From the NCBI GenBank assembly GCA_020445165.1, contig JAGRHE010000024.1, forward strand, positions 1 to 23,682: DNA of 23,682 bases, in the 5' to 3' direction. The first letter of the stretch is position 1, and every line of letters begins with the position of its first letter. The notes under the pieces are model-generated. The model was not told where the DNA came from, did no database searches, and worked only from the letters and a program-made list of their open reading frames with translations. Below, in pieces: positions 1-7,327 of the stretch. The DNA is from Gammaproteobacteria bacterium (GTDB lineage: Bacteria; Pseudomonadota; Gammaproteobacteria; Chromatiales; Sedimenticolaceae). Position numbers and translations under genes: made by a program.

Positions 1-101
1 TGGCCCCAGTAGCGCGCTTCCCAGGCTGCACCGGTTCCACCGAGACCCGCGCCAGCGACGAGGATATCGATGTTGTCTTCTACGATTGTTTTGTAGCCCA
101 T
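1..101 (-). CDS. aprA: Adenylylsulfate reductase alpha subunit, N-terminal fragment (runs off the left edge)
   Basis: Only the first 33 codons are inside the window. They start MGYKTIVEDNIDILVAGAGL and continue into GGTGAA, the Rossmann FAD-binding glycine motif at the N-terminus of AprA. AprA is the FAD subunit that interconverts APS and sulfite plus AMP; in sulfur oxidisers it runs from sulfite to APS. The ATG shares one base with the aprB stop codon (TAATG), and a GGAGGG Shine-Dalgarno lies inside the end of aprB, so translation of the two subunits is probably coupled. The rest of the gene lies to the left of base 1, so nothing can be said about its integrity. Confidence 0.93.
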   Translation of the reverse strand, partial: MGYKTIVEDNIDILVAGAGLGGTGAAWEARYWG

Positions 102-586
102 TAGTAGCCCTCCACACCGGCAATCATTTTCAGGCCATTGGACTTGAGGGTGTGGATATCACCATCATCAAGACGAATGTACTTGGGTTCGTTGTACAGC
201 AGCTGGCTCTTGCGCTGATCCTGGCTCGGTGCCGGGACGCTGGCGAGCTGAGGGATGTACTCACCCCACGGCTTGGTCGTGATCGGTGCCAGCAGGTTCA
301 GGTCGGTCTCGCCGTTGCGCGACTTGATGCGCCAGGCGATGACACCCTTCTCTTCGTCGCGGATAACGCGAACCGAGTGGCCCAGCGGCGCGAAGTCCGC
401 GTAGCCGCGCACGTCGATCGCGTGATGCGGGCAGGCCTTGACGCAGGAGTAGCACTCCCAGCACATGTTCGGCTCAATGTTGTAAGCGCGACGCAGCGTG
501 GGGTCGATGTGCATGATGTCCGACGGGCAGATGTCAACGCAGTGTCCACAGCCGTCGCAACGTGTCATATATACAAATGTTGGCAT
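101..586 (-). CDS. aprB: Adenylylsulfate reductase beta subunit (two [4Fe-4S] ferredoxin-type)
   Basis: A 161-residue protein, about the usual AprB length. Two ferredoxin-like cysteine sets are visible: C10-x2-C13-x2-C16-x3-C20 and C42-x2-C45-x2-C48-x3-C52, each followed by proline, which would hold two [4Fe-4S] clusters. The C-terminal part has the tail (NEPKYIRL, then GVEGY at the end) that in this family wraps around AprA. Role by family: transfer of electrons between the AprA flavin and a membrane acceptor in the cytoplasm. The ATG at 586 is preceded by an AGAGAGGA ribosome site. The gene lies 37 bases after aprM and overlaps aprA by one base, giving the order aprM-aprB-aprA. Confidence 0.97.
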   Translation of the reverse strand: MPTFVYMTRCDGCGHCVDICPSDIMHIDPTLRRAYNIEPNMCWECYSCVKACPHHAIDVRGYADFAPLGHSVRVIRDEEKGVIAWRIKSRNGETDLNLLAPITTKPWGEYIPQLASVPAPSQDQRKSQLLYNEPKYIRLDDGDIHTLKSNGLKMIAGVEGY

Positions 587-623
587 GACAATCCTCTCTT
601 GAATTTAGATCTGTCGTTACGGC

Positions 624-1460
624 TCAGAAGTGGGAAGGCGATTCACGCTTGATGCCCAGTCCCATGTAGCCAGGTTTGTCGCCCATGTACGTCGGGATAT
701 CCGGGTAGCGTGCCTGCAGAGCGGGATCGGTCAGATCGCCGAGGTCCGGCAGGTTTTCCTGCGAACCGTCTGCACGGGTCAGCTTCTTCTGGTAGGCCGC
801 AGCCGGCTTGAAGAACATGTGAGCGAACTTCGACCAGAGTACGGTACCGAACAAGGTCGTGCTAGAGATGATGAACAGGACAAAGAACAACCAGCCCAGC
901 GTGCCGCCCTGGGTGAACGACCACAGCAGACCGAAGGTAGCGGTGCTCAGCAGGCCCAGGATGAAGATGTCACCGCGGGTTACGCGATACCAGGGGTGGC
1001 CTTCCGAGGACACGTCCACGCGGATCGCGAACCAGAACCAGTAACCGCCGAAGCACAGCATCAGGGCACCGACGTGCCAGACCAGCGGCCAAACGCCAGC
1101 GTCTGCCTGGGTCGGGTAGCCGAAGATCAGGACAGCGGTCGCGACCACGAACAGGATGAAACCGTACATCGTGAACAGGTGCGAAATCCGGCGCTTCGGG
1201 TTGGCGAACTCGGATGAGGTCAGCACTTCGTTGGTCAGCGTCTTGACCGCGAGCGAGGTCTTTTCACCGCTGCTGACGGTGCGGCGTGCGTTCTTTTCGG
1301 CTTTCTTCGCATTCTCGAAGAAGTACTTGGCACTCTTCTTGTGCATCATGTCGAGGATCGTGCCGCCGACCACCAGCAGAACCATCGCAATGACGTAGAT
1401 CTGCATGGCCATCGGGGAGATGAACCCGGAAAGCTCGCTGAAAGGGTTAGTGGTAAACAT
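624..1460 (-). CDS. aprM: APS reductase membrane anchor AprM
   Basis: A 278-residue integral membrane protein encoded directly before aprB. About five hydrophobic segments are visible (roughly residues 20-38, 96-114, 124-147, 163-183, 187-207), with a basic lysine-rich cytoplasmic stretch between the first two. H94, H129 and H214 lie in or near the helices and are possible cofactor ligands, which is inference. In sulfur oxidisers with this gene order AprM is proposed to link AprBA to the quinone pool, in place of the QmoABC-type complex of other lineages. The ATG at 1460 has a strong GAGGAG ribosome site 5 bases upstream. First gene of the aprMBA transcript, with a promoter candidate at 1498-1503. 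Confidence 0.92.
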   Translation of the reverse strand: MFTTNPFSELSGFISPMAMQIYVIAMVLLVVGGTILDMMHKKSAKYFFENAKKAEKNARRTVSSGEKTSLAVKTLTNEVLTSSEFANPKRRISHLFTMYGFILFVVATAVLIFGYPTQADAGVWPLVWHVGALMLCFGGYWFWFAIRVDVSSEGHPWYRVTRGDIFILGLLSTATFGLLWSFTQGGTLGWLFFVLFIISSTTLFGTVLWSKFAHMFFKPAAAYQKKLTRADGSQENLPDLGDLTDPALQARYPDIPTYMGDKPGYMGLGIKRESPSHF

Positions 1461-1497
1461 GTTCTCCTCACTCCAAGGGATGGTCGGGTCGACGGAT

Positions 1498-1503
1498 ATT
1501 ATA
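1498..1503 (-). promoter_or_regulatory. Candidate -10 box of the aprMBA promoter
   Basis: On the minus strand this reads exactly TATAAT, 37 bases upstream of the aprM start codon. No good TTGACA-like -35 box is found at 16-18 bases; the nearest TTGCTG is 23 bases away. A strong -10 with a poor -35 fits an activator-dependent promoter, and the inverted repeat at 1522-1550 lies where such an activator would bind. The transcription start would be near base 1491. Confidence 0.55.
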
Positions 1504-1521
1504 TGCTTGTATTAGCATCCT

Positions 1522-1550
1522 CTAATCAGCAATGTTTGTTAGCTGATTAG
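1522..1550. promoter_or_regulatory. Perfect 9-bp inverted repeat, candidate operator of aprMBA
   Basis: CTAATCAGC (1522-1530) and GCTGATTAG (1542-1550) are exact reverse complements separated by 11 AT-rich bases. If transcription starts near 1491 the repeat covers about -31 to -59, a typical activator or repressor site. The dyad is followed by no T-run on either strand, so it is unlikely to be a terminator. The regulator is unknown. Confidence 0.5.
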
Positions 1551-1781
1551 CGGGATTAATGCGCGCTGCCCTGGCGTGATGGCGCGGTGGGGTGCCGTTT
1601 TGGTCATGTCCAGTGATTCCGCGCCTCACGCTCAGCAAGCCGCTACAAAAGCCGGAAATCGGCGACGCAAGCTGCCGAAATCCTCGACAGGAGCTCCTGT
1701 TTCTGTCGAATGACACGCATTCGCGACTGCGTCGGGAGGATGCCGGTTCCGGCGCACCGTCCTGGACAGGCACCGGTCGGG
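1551..1781. other. Non-coding spacer between the peptidase gene and the apr promoter, with a 14-bp palindrome
   Basis: No credible gene is seen from 1461 to 1781. Besides the promoter and dyad described separately, this part holds the gapless palindrome ACAGGAGCTCCTGT (1687-1700). A second, overlapping pair of arms, CGACAG (1685-1690) and CTGTCG (1703-1708), surrounds most of it. In the peptidase mRNA this could fold as a hairpin about 75-95 bases after the stop codon, but no U-run follows. It could equally be a protein-binding site upstream of aprM. Confidence 0.4.
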
Positions 1782-4700
1782 TCAACGAGCATCGAGCATC
1801 ACGCTGCGCCGTTGGCGCTCGCCGGCCCGTTCAAATTCGATCAGCAGCTGCTGGCCCGGCCGGCTGCCCTTCAGGATCGCGGATACGTCACGGATGCCAC
1901 TGACCTTTCTGTCGTCGATCATAAGAATGATGTCGCCCCCTGCCAAACCTGCCTGCTGAGCCGGCGAACCGTCGACCACGCCGTCCAGCCGATACCCCGG
2001 CCCCTGGTAGGTGAAATCGGGGATGCTGCCGAGACTGACCGTTCTCGCGGCGCTCTTGCCTGCGGCCTGCGCAGCACTGGAGAGCTGGCTGGTCAGAGGC
2101 TCGGGTCGGCTCGCCAGGTACTCGATCACCTGCCGGCTGACCTCGGCGACAGCGATCAGGCCGTCGGCGTCGATCCGGTCGGCGGTATCGGTCGGCCGGT
2201 GGTAGTCGGCATGGGCGCCGGAAAACAGCTGCACGGCCGGCACACCGGCCTCGTGGAAGCTGACCTGGTCGCTGGCATCGAGCGGCTCGGCCACCATCGC
2301 CGTCGAAACGCCGGTCACGAAGCCGATGCCGCGGAAGATGTGCGGCCACTCCGTGGCGCTCTCCCCACCGAGTACCATCAGCGCACGTCCGGACAGCCGG
2401 CCAACCGTGTCCAGATTGAGCATGCCGATGCTGCGCGCAACCGGGTGGCTCCCGGCATGCGCGGCATAGTGTTTCGAACCGAGACGGCCTGCCTCCTCGC
2501 CGCTGAATGCCACGAACACGACATTCCGGTCCGGCTGCCAGCCGGCCGCGAGCACCCGCGCCAGCTCCAGCAGCACGGCGATGCCGCTGGCATTGTCGTC
2601 CGCACCCTGATGCACCTTGCCGCGGTTCTGGCCGCGCACGTCGGGCCAGCCCAGGCCGAGATGATCATAATGGGCACCGATCACGAGGTTCTGTGCAGCC
2701 AGCGTCGGGTGGCGGCCCGGGATGACGCCGATGATATTGCGCAATGTCGTTGGCCTGCCATCTTCGCCGGCTGCAGCGAAGTCCTGGAAATAAGCGCCAC
2801 CATCACCACCGGGCTCGAGCCCGGCCAGCTTGAAGGCCTCGGCGATGAACTGCGCCGCCCGTGTCAACCCGGCCGAACCGATCCCACGTCCCTCGAACGC
2901 GGGATCACTGAGAGTGCGGATGGTGTCGAGCATCCGCCCGGCATCGAATGCCGACGGCGGCTCGACCAGGGGCGGCAGATCGGCCAGCTGCGCACGCTGC
3001 GCATTCTCGACGAAGGCATGCGACATCGGTGAGTCAGTGACCGGCCAGCGCCCCTTGAGCCGGTTCTGCGGCTCGTCGCCCTCGAAGGCGAGATAACCGT
3101 ACTTGTGATAATGCGGCAGCTTGCGCCCGAGTCCCGGCAGGGCGGCCGCGAGATCGGCCGTGATCAGTGCGCGCGGATGGGTCCTGCCATCGCCCGCGGC
3201 GTGACGCGTGACCCAGGCGAAGGCATGCCCGCCGGTGCCGACCTGCTGCGCGGCCACCCTGACCTGCCCGCCGCCGAACTCGACCGGATGCCGACGCAGG
3301 TCATCCTGCAGCGCGCCGGCGAAACGGTTGCTGGTGCCGAGCACGGCCACGGCGATGTCTTCCGGCAGTGCATCGAGGTCCCGATCCCAGACCTGCTCGA
3401 CCTGCTCCGGCCCCATGTGGGCCAGGTCCCGGGCGAAGGCCTGCCATGCCTCCCTGAGCGCTGCCGGCGCCTGCTCGGGCAGGACCACGAGCAGTCGTGC
3501 GGCACCGAACAGCTCGGTGAACGCCGGTGGCGTCTCGGCCACCGCCAGTTTGCGAAACAGGTCAAAGCGCGGATCGACGTCAACGCGGGTCGGCCTGGCC
3601 GGCAACTCGATGCTGAAGGTCTGACGCCGATCCGCCATCCGGACCACGACCTCGTGCGCCTTGTCGTGCCCGTCGAGCGACACCGCTATCGGGATGTCGA
3701 GCAGGTAGGGATCGCCCGGCTGGACCTGGGATATGGCCAGGCTCAGCGTACCGCGCTCGCCATTGGCGTCGAACCGGGCCTGGTCCAGCAGCAGTGCCGG
3801 TGCACCGGTCCGTTCCACCCATTGCTCGAAGAATTGCGCCAGCGATTGGCCGGCGACCTGTTCGAACACCTGCTGCACGTCGCTGAACGCCGCGACACGA
3901 AAACGGAAATCGCGGTACAGGCGCTGCAGCCCCTCGATGAACAGCTCATCACCGAGCTGCCTGCGCAGCATGTGAAACAGCATCAGGGTCTTGCCGTAAC
4001 CGACCGATTCGGTCGCCGAGCTGTGCCGCGAGCGAAACTCGGTCAGCGGAAAATCACGGTTGTTCGCCGCGTAGTCTCGATACTTCTGCAGGCCCTGCTG
4101 GCGGTAGTCGGCTGCCTGGCCGCGCTGTTCCTTGATCAGGTGATCGGCCAGATAGGCCGTGAGCCCCTCACTCCAGTTGCCGCTCGCGAAATCGACATAG
4201 ACGCCGTTGCCCCACCAGTTGTGCAGTATCTCGTGCGGGTAGGACGAGTCGATGATGAACGGCAGGCGGATGACACGCGAGCCGAGCAGCGTGAACGCCG
4301 GCATGCCGAATCCGGTCTCCCAGAAATTCTCGACCAGCGCGAACTTGCCATAGGGATAGTCACCGAGCAGGCGCTCGTACATGGCCAGGTACTTGACCGT
4401 GGCGTCGAGGTATCTGCCGGCCAGCTTCGGATCCTCGCTGCGCAGAAACACCTGCGCCGCGACGTCGCCACCGTCCAGGCGGGCCGGACTACTGTACTCG
4501 GTGAACCTGGCGGCGATCAGGTAGATCTCTTCCTGCGGCTTGTCGATCGACCAGCGCTCGCGGACGCGCTGGCCCTCCTGCTCACGCAGCACCCGCGTGC
4601 CCTGGCTGACCGACGACCAGCCGGCCGGCAGTTCGACGTCGAGCGAGTAGACGAGGTAGGGCTGACCGAGCACGTGCGGATACCAGACACTGCTGCCAGC

Positions 4701-5111
4701 AAGAAAGACACCTTCGGCATCGATCAGGCCGCTGGACTGGCGGAAGCCGCGCGCCTGTTCGCTGCGACTCGAATTCAATGCGTCATGGATGGTGCCACCG
4801 AAATCGACCTGCAAGGTCGTGCTGCCCGGCGGCAGCGTCAGCCGGTAACGCTCGTAGCGGCGGTTGGCCGCGACGCGGGTGTGCTCGACCGCACCCTGCG
4901 CGGACCGGAACACCGGCTCGAGCCCGGCATGCAGGTCGAGAGTCAGCGCGTCCACCGGCTGCGGCAGCGTGATCGTGTCACGCACCTTCAACTGCCGTTG
5001 CCCCGGCTCGAGCGAGACTTGGATCTCATGGCGCAGCGGCAGCGGCAGTTGTGCCGCGATGCCCTGCAGCGCGACCAGGCAGAGAAAAATCGCAGACAGG
5101 AACCTGACCAT
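1782..5111 (-). CDS. Exported M1-M28-PDZ fusion peptidase
   Basis: A 1109-residue protein that starts with a clear signal peptide (MVRFLSAIFLCLVALQGIAA), so it acts outside the cytoplasm. Domain order: an M1 (gluzincin) domain with zinc motif H293-E-x-x-H297, NWWGN after it and E315 in WSEGLTAYLADH, and Y372 as the likely catalytic tyrosine. A linking region of unknown fold follows (about 530-700). Next is an M28 aminopeptidase domain with ligands H814 (GAHYDH), D838 (GADDNASG), E872/E873 (SGEEAG), D901 (NLDTVG) and H971 (DYHRPTD), then a PDZ domain (about 1025-1107). All catalytic residues of both peptidases appear present. The usual M1 exopeptidase motif GxMEN is replaced by GFGMPAF (about 267-273), so the M1 site may not behave as a classical aminopeptidase. 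The gene lies 9 bases after the propeller gene, probably in one transcript. Confidence 0.9.
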   Translation of the reverse strand: MVRFLSAIFLCLVALQGIAAQLPLPLRHEIQVSLEPGQRQLKVRDTITLPQPVDALTLDLHAGLEPVFRSAQGAVEHTRVAANRRYERYRLTLPPGSTTLQVDFGGTIHDALNSSRSEQARGFRQSSGLIDAEGVFLAGSSVWYPHVLGQPYLVYSLDVELPAGWSSVSQGTRVLREQEGQRVRERWSIDKPQEEIYLIAARFTEYSSPARLDGGDVAAQVFLRSEDPKLAGRYLDATVKYLAMYERLLGDYPYGKFALVENFWETGFGMPAFTLLGSRVIRLPFIIDSSYPHEILHNWWGNGVYVDFASGNWSEGLTAYLADHLIKEQRGQAADYRQQGLQKYRDYAANNRDFPLTEFRSRHSSATESVGYGKTLMLFHMLRRQLGDELFIEGLQRLYRDFRFRVAAFSDVQQVFEQVAGQSLAQFFEQWVERTGAPALLLDQARFDANGERGTLSLAISQVQPGDPYLLDIPIAVSLDGHDKAHEVVVRMADRRQTFSIELPARPTRVDVDPRFDLFRKLAVAETPPAFTELFGAARLLVVLPEQAPAALREAWQAFARDLAHMGPEQVEQVWDRDLDALPEDIAVAVLGTSNRFAGALQDDLRRHPVEFGGGQVRVAAQQVGTGGHAFAWVTRHAAGDGRTHPRALITADLAAALPGLGRKLPHYHKYGYLAFEGDEPQNRLKGRWPVTDSPMSHAFVENAQRAQLADLPPLVEPPSAFDAGRMLDTIRTLSDPAFEGRGIGSAGLTRAAQFIAEAFKLAGLEPGGDGGAYFQDFAAAGEDGRPTTLRNIIGVIPGRHPTLAAQNLVIGAHYDHLGLGWPDVRGQNRGKVHQGADDNASGIAVLLELARVLAAGWQPDRNVVFVAFSGEEAGRLGSKHYAAHAGSHPVARSIGMLNLDTVGRLSGRALMVLGGESATEWPHIFRGIGFVTGVSTAMVAEPLDASDQVSFHEAGVPAVQLFSGAHADYHRPTDTADRIDADGLIAVAEVSRQVIEYLASRPEPLTSQLSSAAQAAGKSAARTVSLGSIPDFTYQGPGYRLDGVVDGSPAQQAGLAGGDIILMIDDRKVSGIRDVSAILKGSRPGQQLLIEFERAGERQRRSVMLDAR

Positions 5112-5120
5112 CGGCGTTAC

Positions 5121-6227
5121 CTACTCGTTCCAGTCGGCGATGAAGATGTCGGTGGCGCGCGGCTTGGCCGGGTTGCGGTTGGCGCCAAACACGATCTTTC
5201 TGCCGTCGGGCGAGAACATCGGGAAGCTGTCGAACACCTTGTTATGGGTAAGCCGCTGCAGACCACTGCCATCGCTGTTGATCAGGTACAGCTCGAAGTT
5301 GTGGCCGAAGGTCTGCAGGTCCTCGCGCCAGTCATCCATGTTGCTCGAGAACACGATGCGCCTGCCGTCCGGGTGCCAGGACGGCGCCCAGTTGGTTGCG
5401 CCGTTGTCGGTCAGGCGGCGCTTGTCGCTGCCGTCGGCATTCATCACCCAGATGTCGAGCGGCGTCGACTGCACGTAGTCCTTGGCCATGTTGTCGCGCC
5501 ACTGCGCCTTTTCATCCTCGGTCTGCGGGTGCCAGGCGCGCCAGGCGACCTGGGAGGCATCCGGCGAGAACCAGGGGCCGCCGTCGTAACCGACGGCATC
5601 GGTCAGGCGCTGCACGTTGGATCCATCGATATCCATGCGGTAGATGTCGAAATCACCGTCGCGCTGCGAACCGAACACGATGCTGCGACCATCAGCCGAG
5701 ACGATCGGCTCGGCGTCGTATTTCGGGTTGTCCGTCAGCCGTACCAGCCCACTGCCATCCGGGTTGGCGCGGTAGATGTCGTACGGGTACAGCGGCCAGG
5801 CATAGCGGATGTGGTCCGGCCACTGCGGCTTCGGCGGGCAGGCGCCATCGAGATGGCTGGTCGAGGCGAAAACGATGCTGTCGCCACCGGGAACGAAGAA
5901 CGAGCAGGTGTGCGCACCATGGTCCGGGCTGACCATGCGCTTGTTGCCGCCATCGATGTCCATGGTCCAGATCTTGTCGCAGGCGAATCCGCCACGGTTG
6001 GACTGGAAGATCAGCTTGCGGCCGTCGAAACTGAAATAGGCCTCGCCGTTGTCACCATCGAAGGTCAGCTGCGTGAGGTTGCTCATGTGGCGATCGTCGG
6101 ATGGCTGTAGCGCCATGGAAGGCTCGCTCGCCCGGCCGTCCAGGCTGACGACCAGCCCGATCCATACGATTAGCGCGCCATGCAACGCCCAGCGGTGACC
6201 TGAAGCGGGAAATGCGGATGTGGGCAC
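5121..6227 (-). CDS. Exported TolB-like WD40 beta-propeller protein
   Basis: With the GTG start at 6227 the protein has 368 residues. It has an N-terminal hydrophobic export segment (WALHGALIVWIGLVVSLDG) and then five or six blades of the TolB/PD40 type, for example FSPDGRKIVFGANRN, WHPDGRRIVFSSN and SADGRSIVFGSQRDGDFDIY, each followed by xxIDGSxxxRLT. Such propellers bind proteins or peptides; no enzymatic motif is seen. The frame is open up to a GTG at 6293, but that codon has no ribosome site, while the GTG at 6227 has GAGG at 8 bases. Directly upstream of the M1-M28-PDZ gene (9-base gap), suggesting the two proteins work together at the cell envelope. It is not TolB itself: the tol-pal genes are absent and the C-terminus differs. 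Confidence 0.85.
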   Translation of the reverse strand: MPTSAFPASGHRWALHGALIVWIGLVVSLDGRASEPSMALQPSDDRHMSNLTQLTFDGDNGEAYFSFDGRKLIFQSNRGGFACDKIWTMDIDGGNKRMVSPDHGAHTCSFFVPGGDSIVFASTSHLDGACPPKPQWPDHIRYAWPLYPYDIYRANPDGSGLVRLTDNPKYDAEPIVSADGRSIVFGSQRDGDFDIYRMDIDGSNVQRLTDAVGYDGGPWFSPDASQVAWRAWHPQTEDEKAQWRDNMAKDYVQSTPLDIWVMNADGSDKRRLTDNGATNWAPSWHPDGRRIVFSSNMDDWREDLQTFGHNFELYLINSDGSGLQRLTHNKVFDSFPMFSPDGRKIVFGANRNPAKPRATDIFIADWNE

Positions 6228-6235
6228 GGATCTGA

Positions 6236-6239
6236 CCTC
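6236..6239 (-). promoter_or_regulatory. Ribosome binding site deciding the propeller gene start
   Basis: GAGG on the minus strand, 8 bases before the GTG at 6227-6225. The longer in-frame candidate (GTG at 6293) has no purine-rich site in front of it. The shorter start also places the hydrophobic export segment near the N-terminus, as expected for a signal anchor or signal peptide. Confidence 0.5.
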
Positions 6240-6374
6240 GGCGGCTGCATCGATACCGAAGGTTAACCGAAGCAGCGGTCGATCCAATAACACTGAGCGA
6301 AGGGGAAACCCGGCCGTTGCCGGTAAGCAAGCCGGTCACTACGCCGGGATCACAGGCGAAGCAGCGGCGACCGC

Positions 6375-6584
6375 TCAGGCAACCGGCACGCTTTCCCAGG
6401 TGCGGCCATTCCAACGCTTGTCGATCAGCGACGAATCGAGCGAATCGATCCGGACCAGGCGGTCGTTTTCGCGCGGCTCGTCGAATCTCCAGACGGCGGT
6501 ACACACCGCATCGCCGTTCACCGATGCGTAGTGATAGCGATGCCGACGGCTCGACATGAAGACCCGCTTGAATCCGCGCAGCAT
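6375..6584 (-). CDS. Small hypothetical protein, 69 residues
   Basis: An ATG-started frame (MLRGFKRVFMSSRRHRYHYA...) ending ...RWNGRTWESVPVA. The first third is very basic; the rest is mixed, with several acidic residues and tryptophans, like a small folded domain rather than a random frame. A G-rich stretch (GTGGGGG) lies about 10 bases before the ATG; it is a moderate ribosome site. The frame is open further upstream to 6692 without a better start. It sits between the HIT gene and the propeller gene on the same strand. I do not recognise the family. It may be real or a chance frame in GC-rich DNA. Confidence 0.42.
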   Translation of the reverse strand: MLRGFKRVFMSSRRHRYHYASVNGDAVCTAVWRFDEPRENDRLVRIDSLDSSLIDKRWNGRTWESVPVA

Positions 6585-6691
6585 GGTGGATCGCCCCCAC
6601 TTGTTGGCACGGGGCCGATGATGGCGCACGCCGATGTCATGGCGACGACAACCAGGCTGCAGACAGATGACAGAGATCACCGACACGGGCA

Positions 6692-6706
6692 ACGCCGTGG
6701 CGGCGT
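6692..6706 (-). terminator. Small GC hairpin after the HIT gene
   Basis: ACGCCG and CGGCGT are exact 6-bp arms with a 3-base loop, about 22 bases after the HIT stop codon on the minus strand. No U-run follows, so it is at best a weak or Rho-assisted end, or an mRNA-stabilising stem. Confidence 0.25.
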
Positions 6707-6728
6707 CGCGGTCATCGACGGCTGAGCG

Positions 6729-7235
6729 TCAGCGCCTCTGGTAGTGGGCGCGGCCGGGGATCACGTTGCGGATACCGCCTCGCGGGTCTTGTACATCGCC
6801 GCGGTAGCGCGGCAGGACGATCACGTGCAGGTGATCGATGCTCCTGCCGGCTGCGCGTCCATCATTGTTGCCCACGGTGTAGGCGTCCGGCCTGCTCTCC
6901 AGGAACGGCAGCTCGAGCACCGCTTCGACGTGATCCATGGGACGGTCGCTCAGGTCCTCACGCTTCATCATGCGTGGATAGAGTTCCTTGAAACGGGTGG
7001 TTTCGATGACCTGCTTCACGCCGCACAGCGCGTCGAAGTAATCCTGGCGCTCTTCGGCGTTCAGATCGAATATCGACAGCACATGGCGCCGGGGAATAAC
7101 CAGCGCATGGCCCGGATTGACCGGGTGGGTGTCGAATATGCCCACGAAAGAGCGATTCTCGAAGATGAAGGGGTCTGCCAGGCCGCTGGCAACCTTGCAG
7201 AAGTAACAACTGTCTGCCGAAGCGGAACTGCTCAT
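6729..7235 (-). CDS. HIT-family nucleotide hydrolase/transferase-like protein with altered triad
   Basis: A 168-residue soluble protein of the histidine triad superfamily, whose members hydrolyse or transfer nucleotidyl groups on phosphates and phosphoramidates. N-terminal C10-x2-C13 is a possible zinc site. NPGHALVIPRRHV (about 40-52) is the typical HIT core strand, and the triad region reads RSIDHLHVIVLPRYRGD, followed by PRGGIRNVIPG as in the Ap4A-related HIT branch. The usual pattern is H-x-H-x-H; here H135 and H137 are kept, and H137 matches the catalytic nucleophile, but the third position (139) is isoleucine. An insert of charged residues (about 85-120) precedes the triad. ATG at 7235 with AAGG upstream. 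Same strand as the LON-domain gene, 92 bases away. Confidence 0.85.
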   Translation of the reverse strand: MSSSASADSCYFCKVASGLADPFIFENRSFVGIFDTHPVNPGHALVIPRRHVLSIFDLNAEERQDYFDALCGVKQVIETTRFKELYPRMMKREDLSDRPMDHVEAVLELPFLESRPDAYTVGNNDGRAAGRSIDHLHVIVLPRYRGDVQDPRGGIRNVIPGRAHYQRR

Positions 7236-7327
7236 GCTCTATGCCTTACTGATGCGATGACTGCGGAGCGGCATGGTAACGGGGAACGAGCGGCAATACA
7301 GCCGCGCGCATCGCCATCGGCCCCCGT

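Noticed and set aside
1522..1550. Reading the apr dyad as an intrinsic terminator.
   Set aside because: There is no T-run on either side, the stem is AT-containing with an 11-base loop, and it lies directly upstream of a TATAAT box.
1710..3032. A 440-codon plus-strand frame overlapping the M28-PDZ part of the peptidase.
   Set aside because: Antisense to residues with intact M28 zinc ligands and a PDZ domain; no ribosome site or domain of its own.
3105..6110. A 1001-codon open frame on the plus strand opposite the propeller and peptidase genes.
   Set aside because: It is antisense to two genes with clear domains and runs across their boundary. Its protein is rich in R, A, G and H with no domain, as expected for the mirror frame of high-GC genes.
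5121..6227. Calling the propeller protein TolB of the Tol-Pal system.
   Set aside because: No tolQRA, pal or cpoB neighbours and no TolB N-terminal domain; only the propeller repeats are shared.
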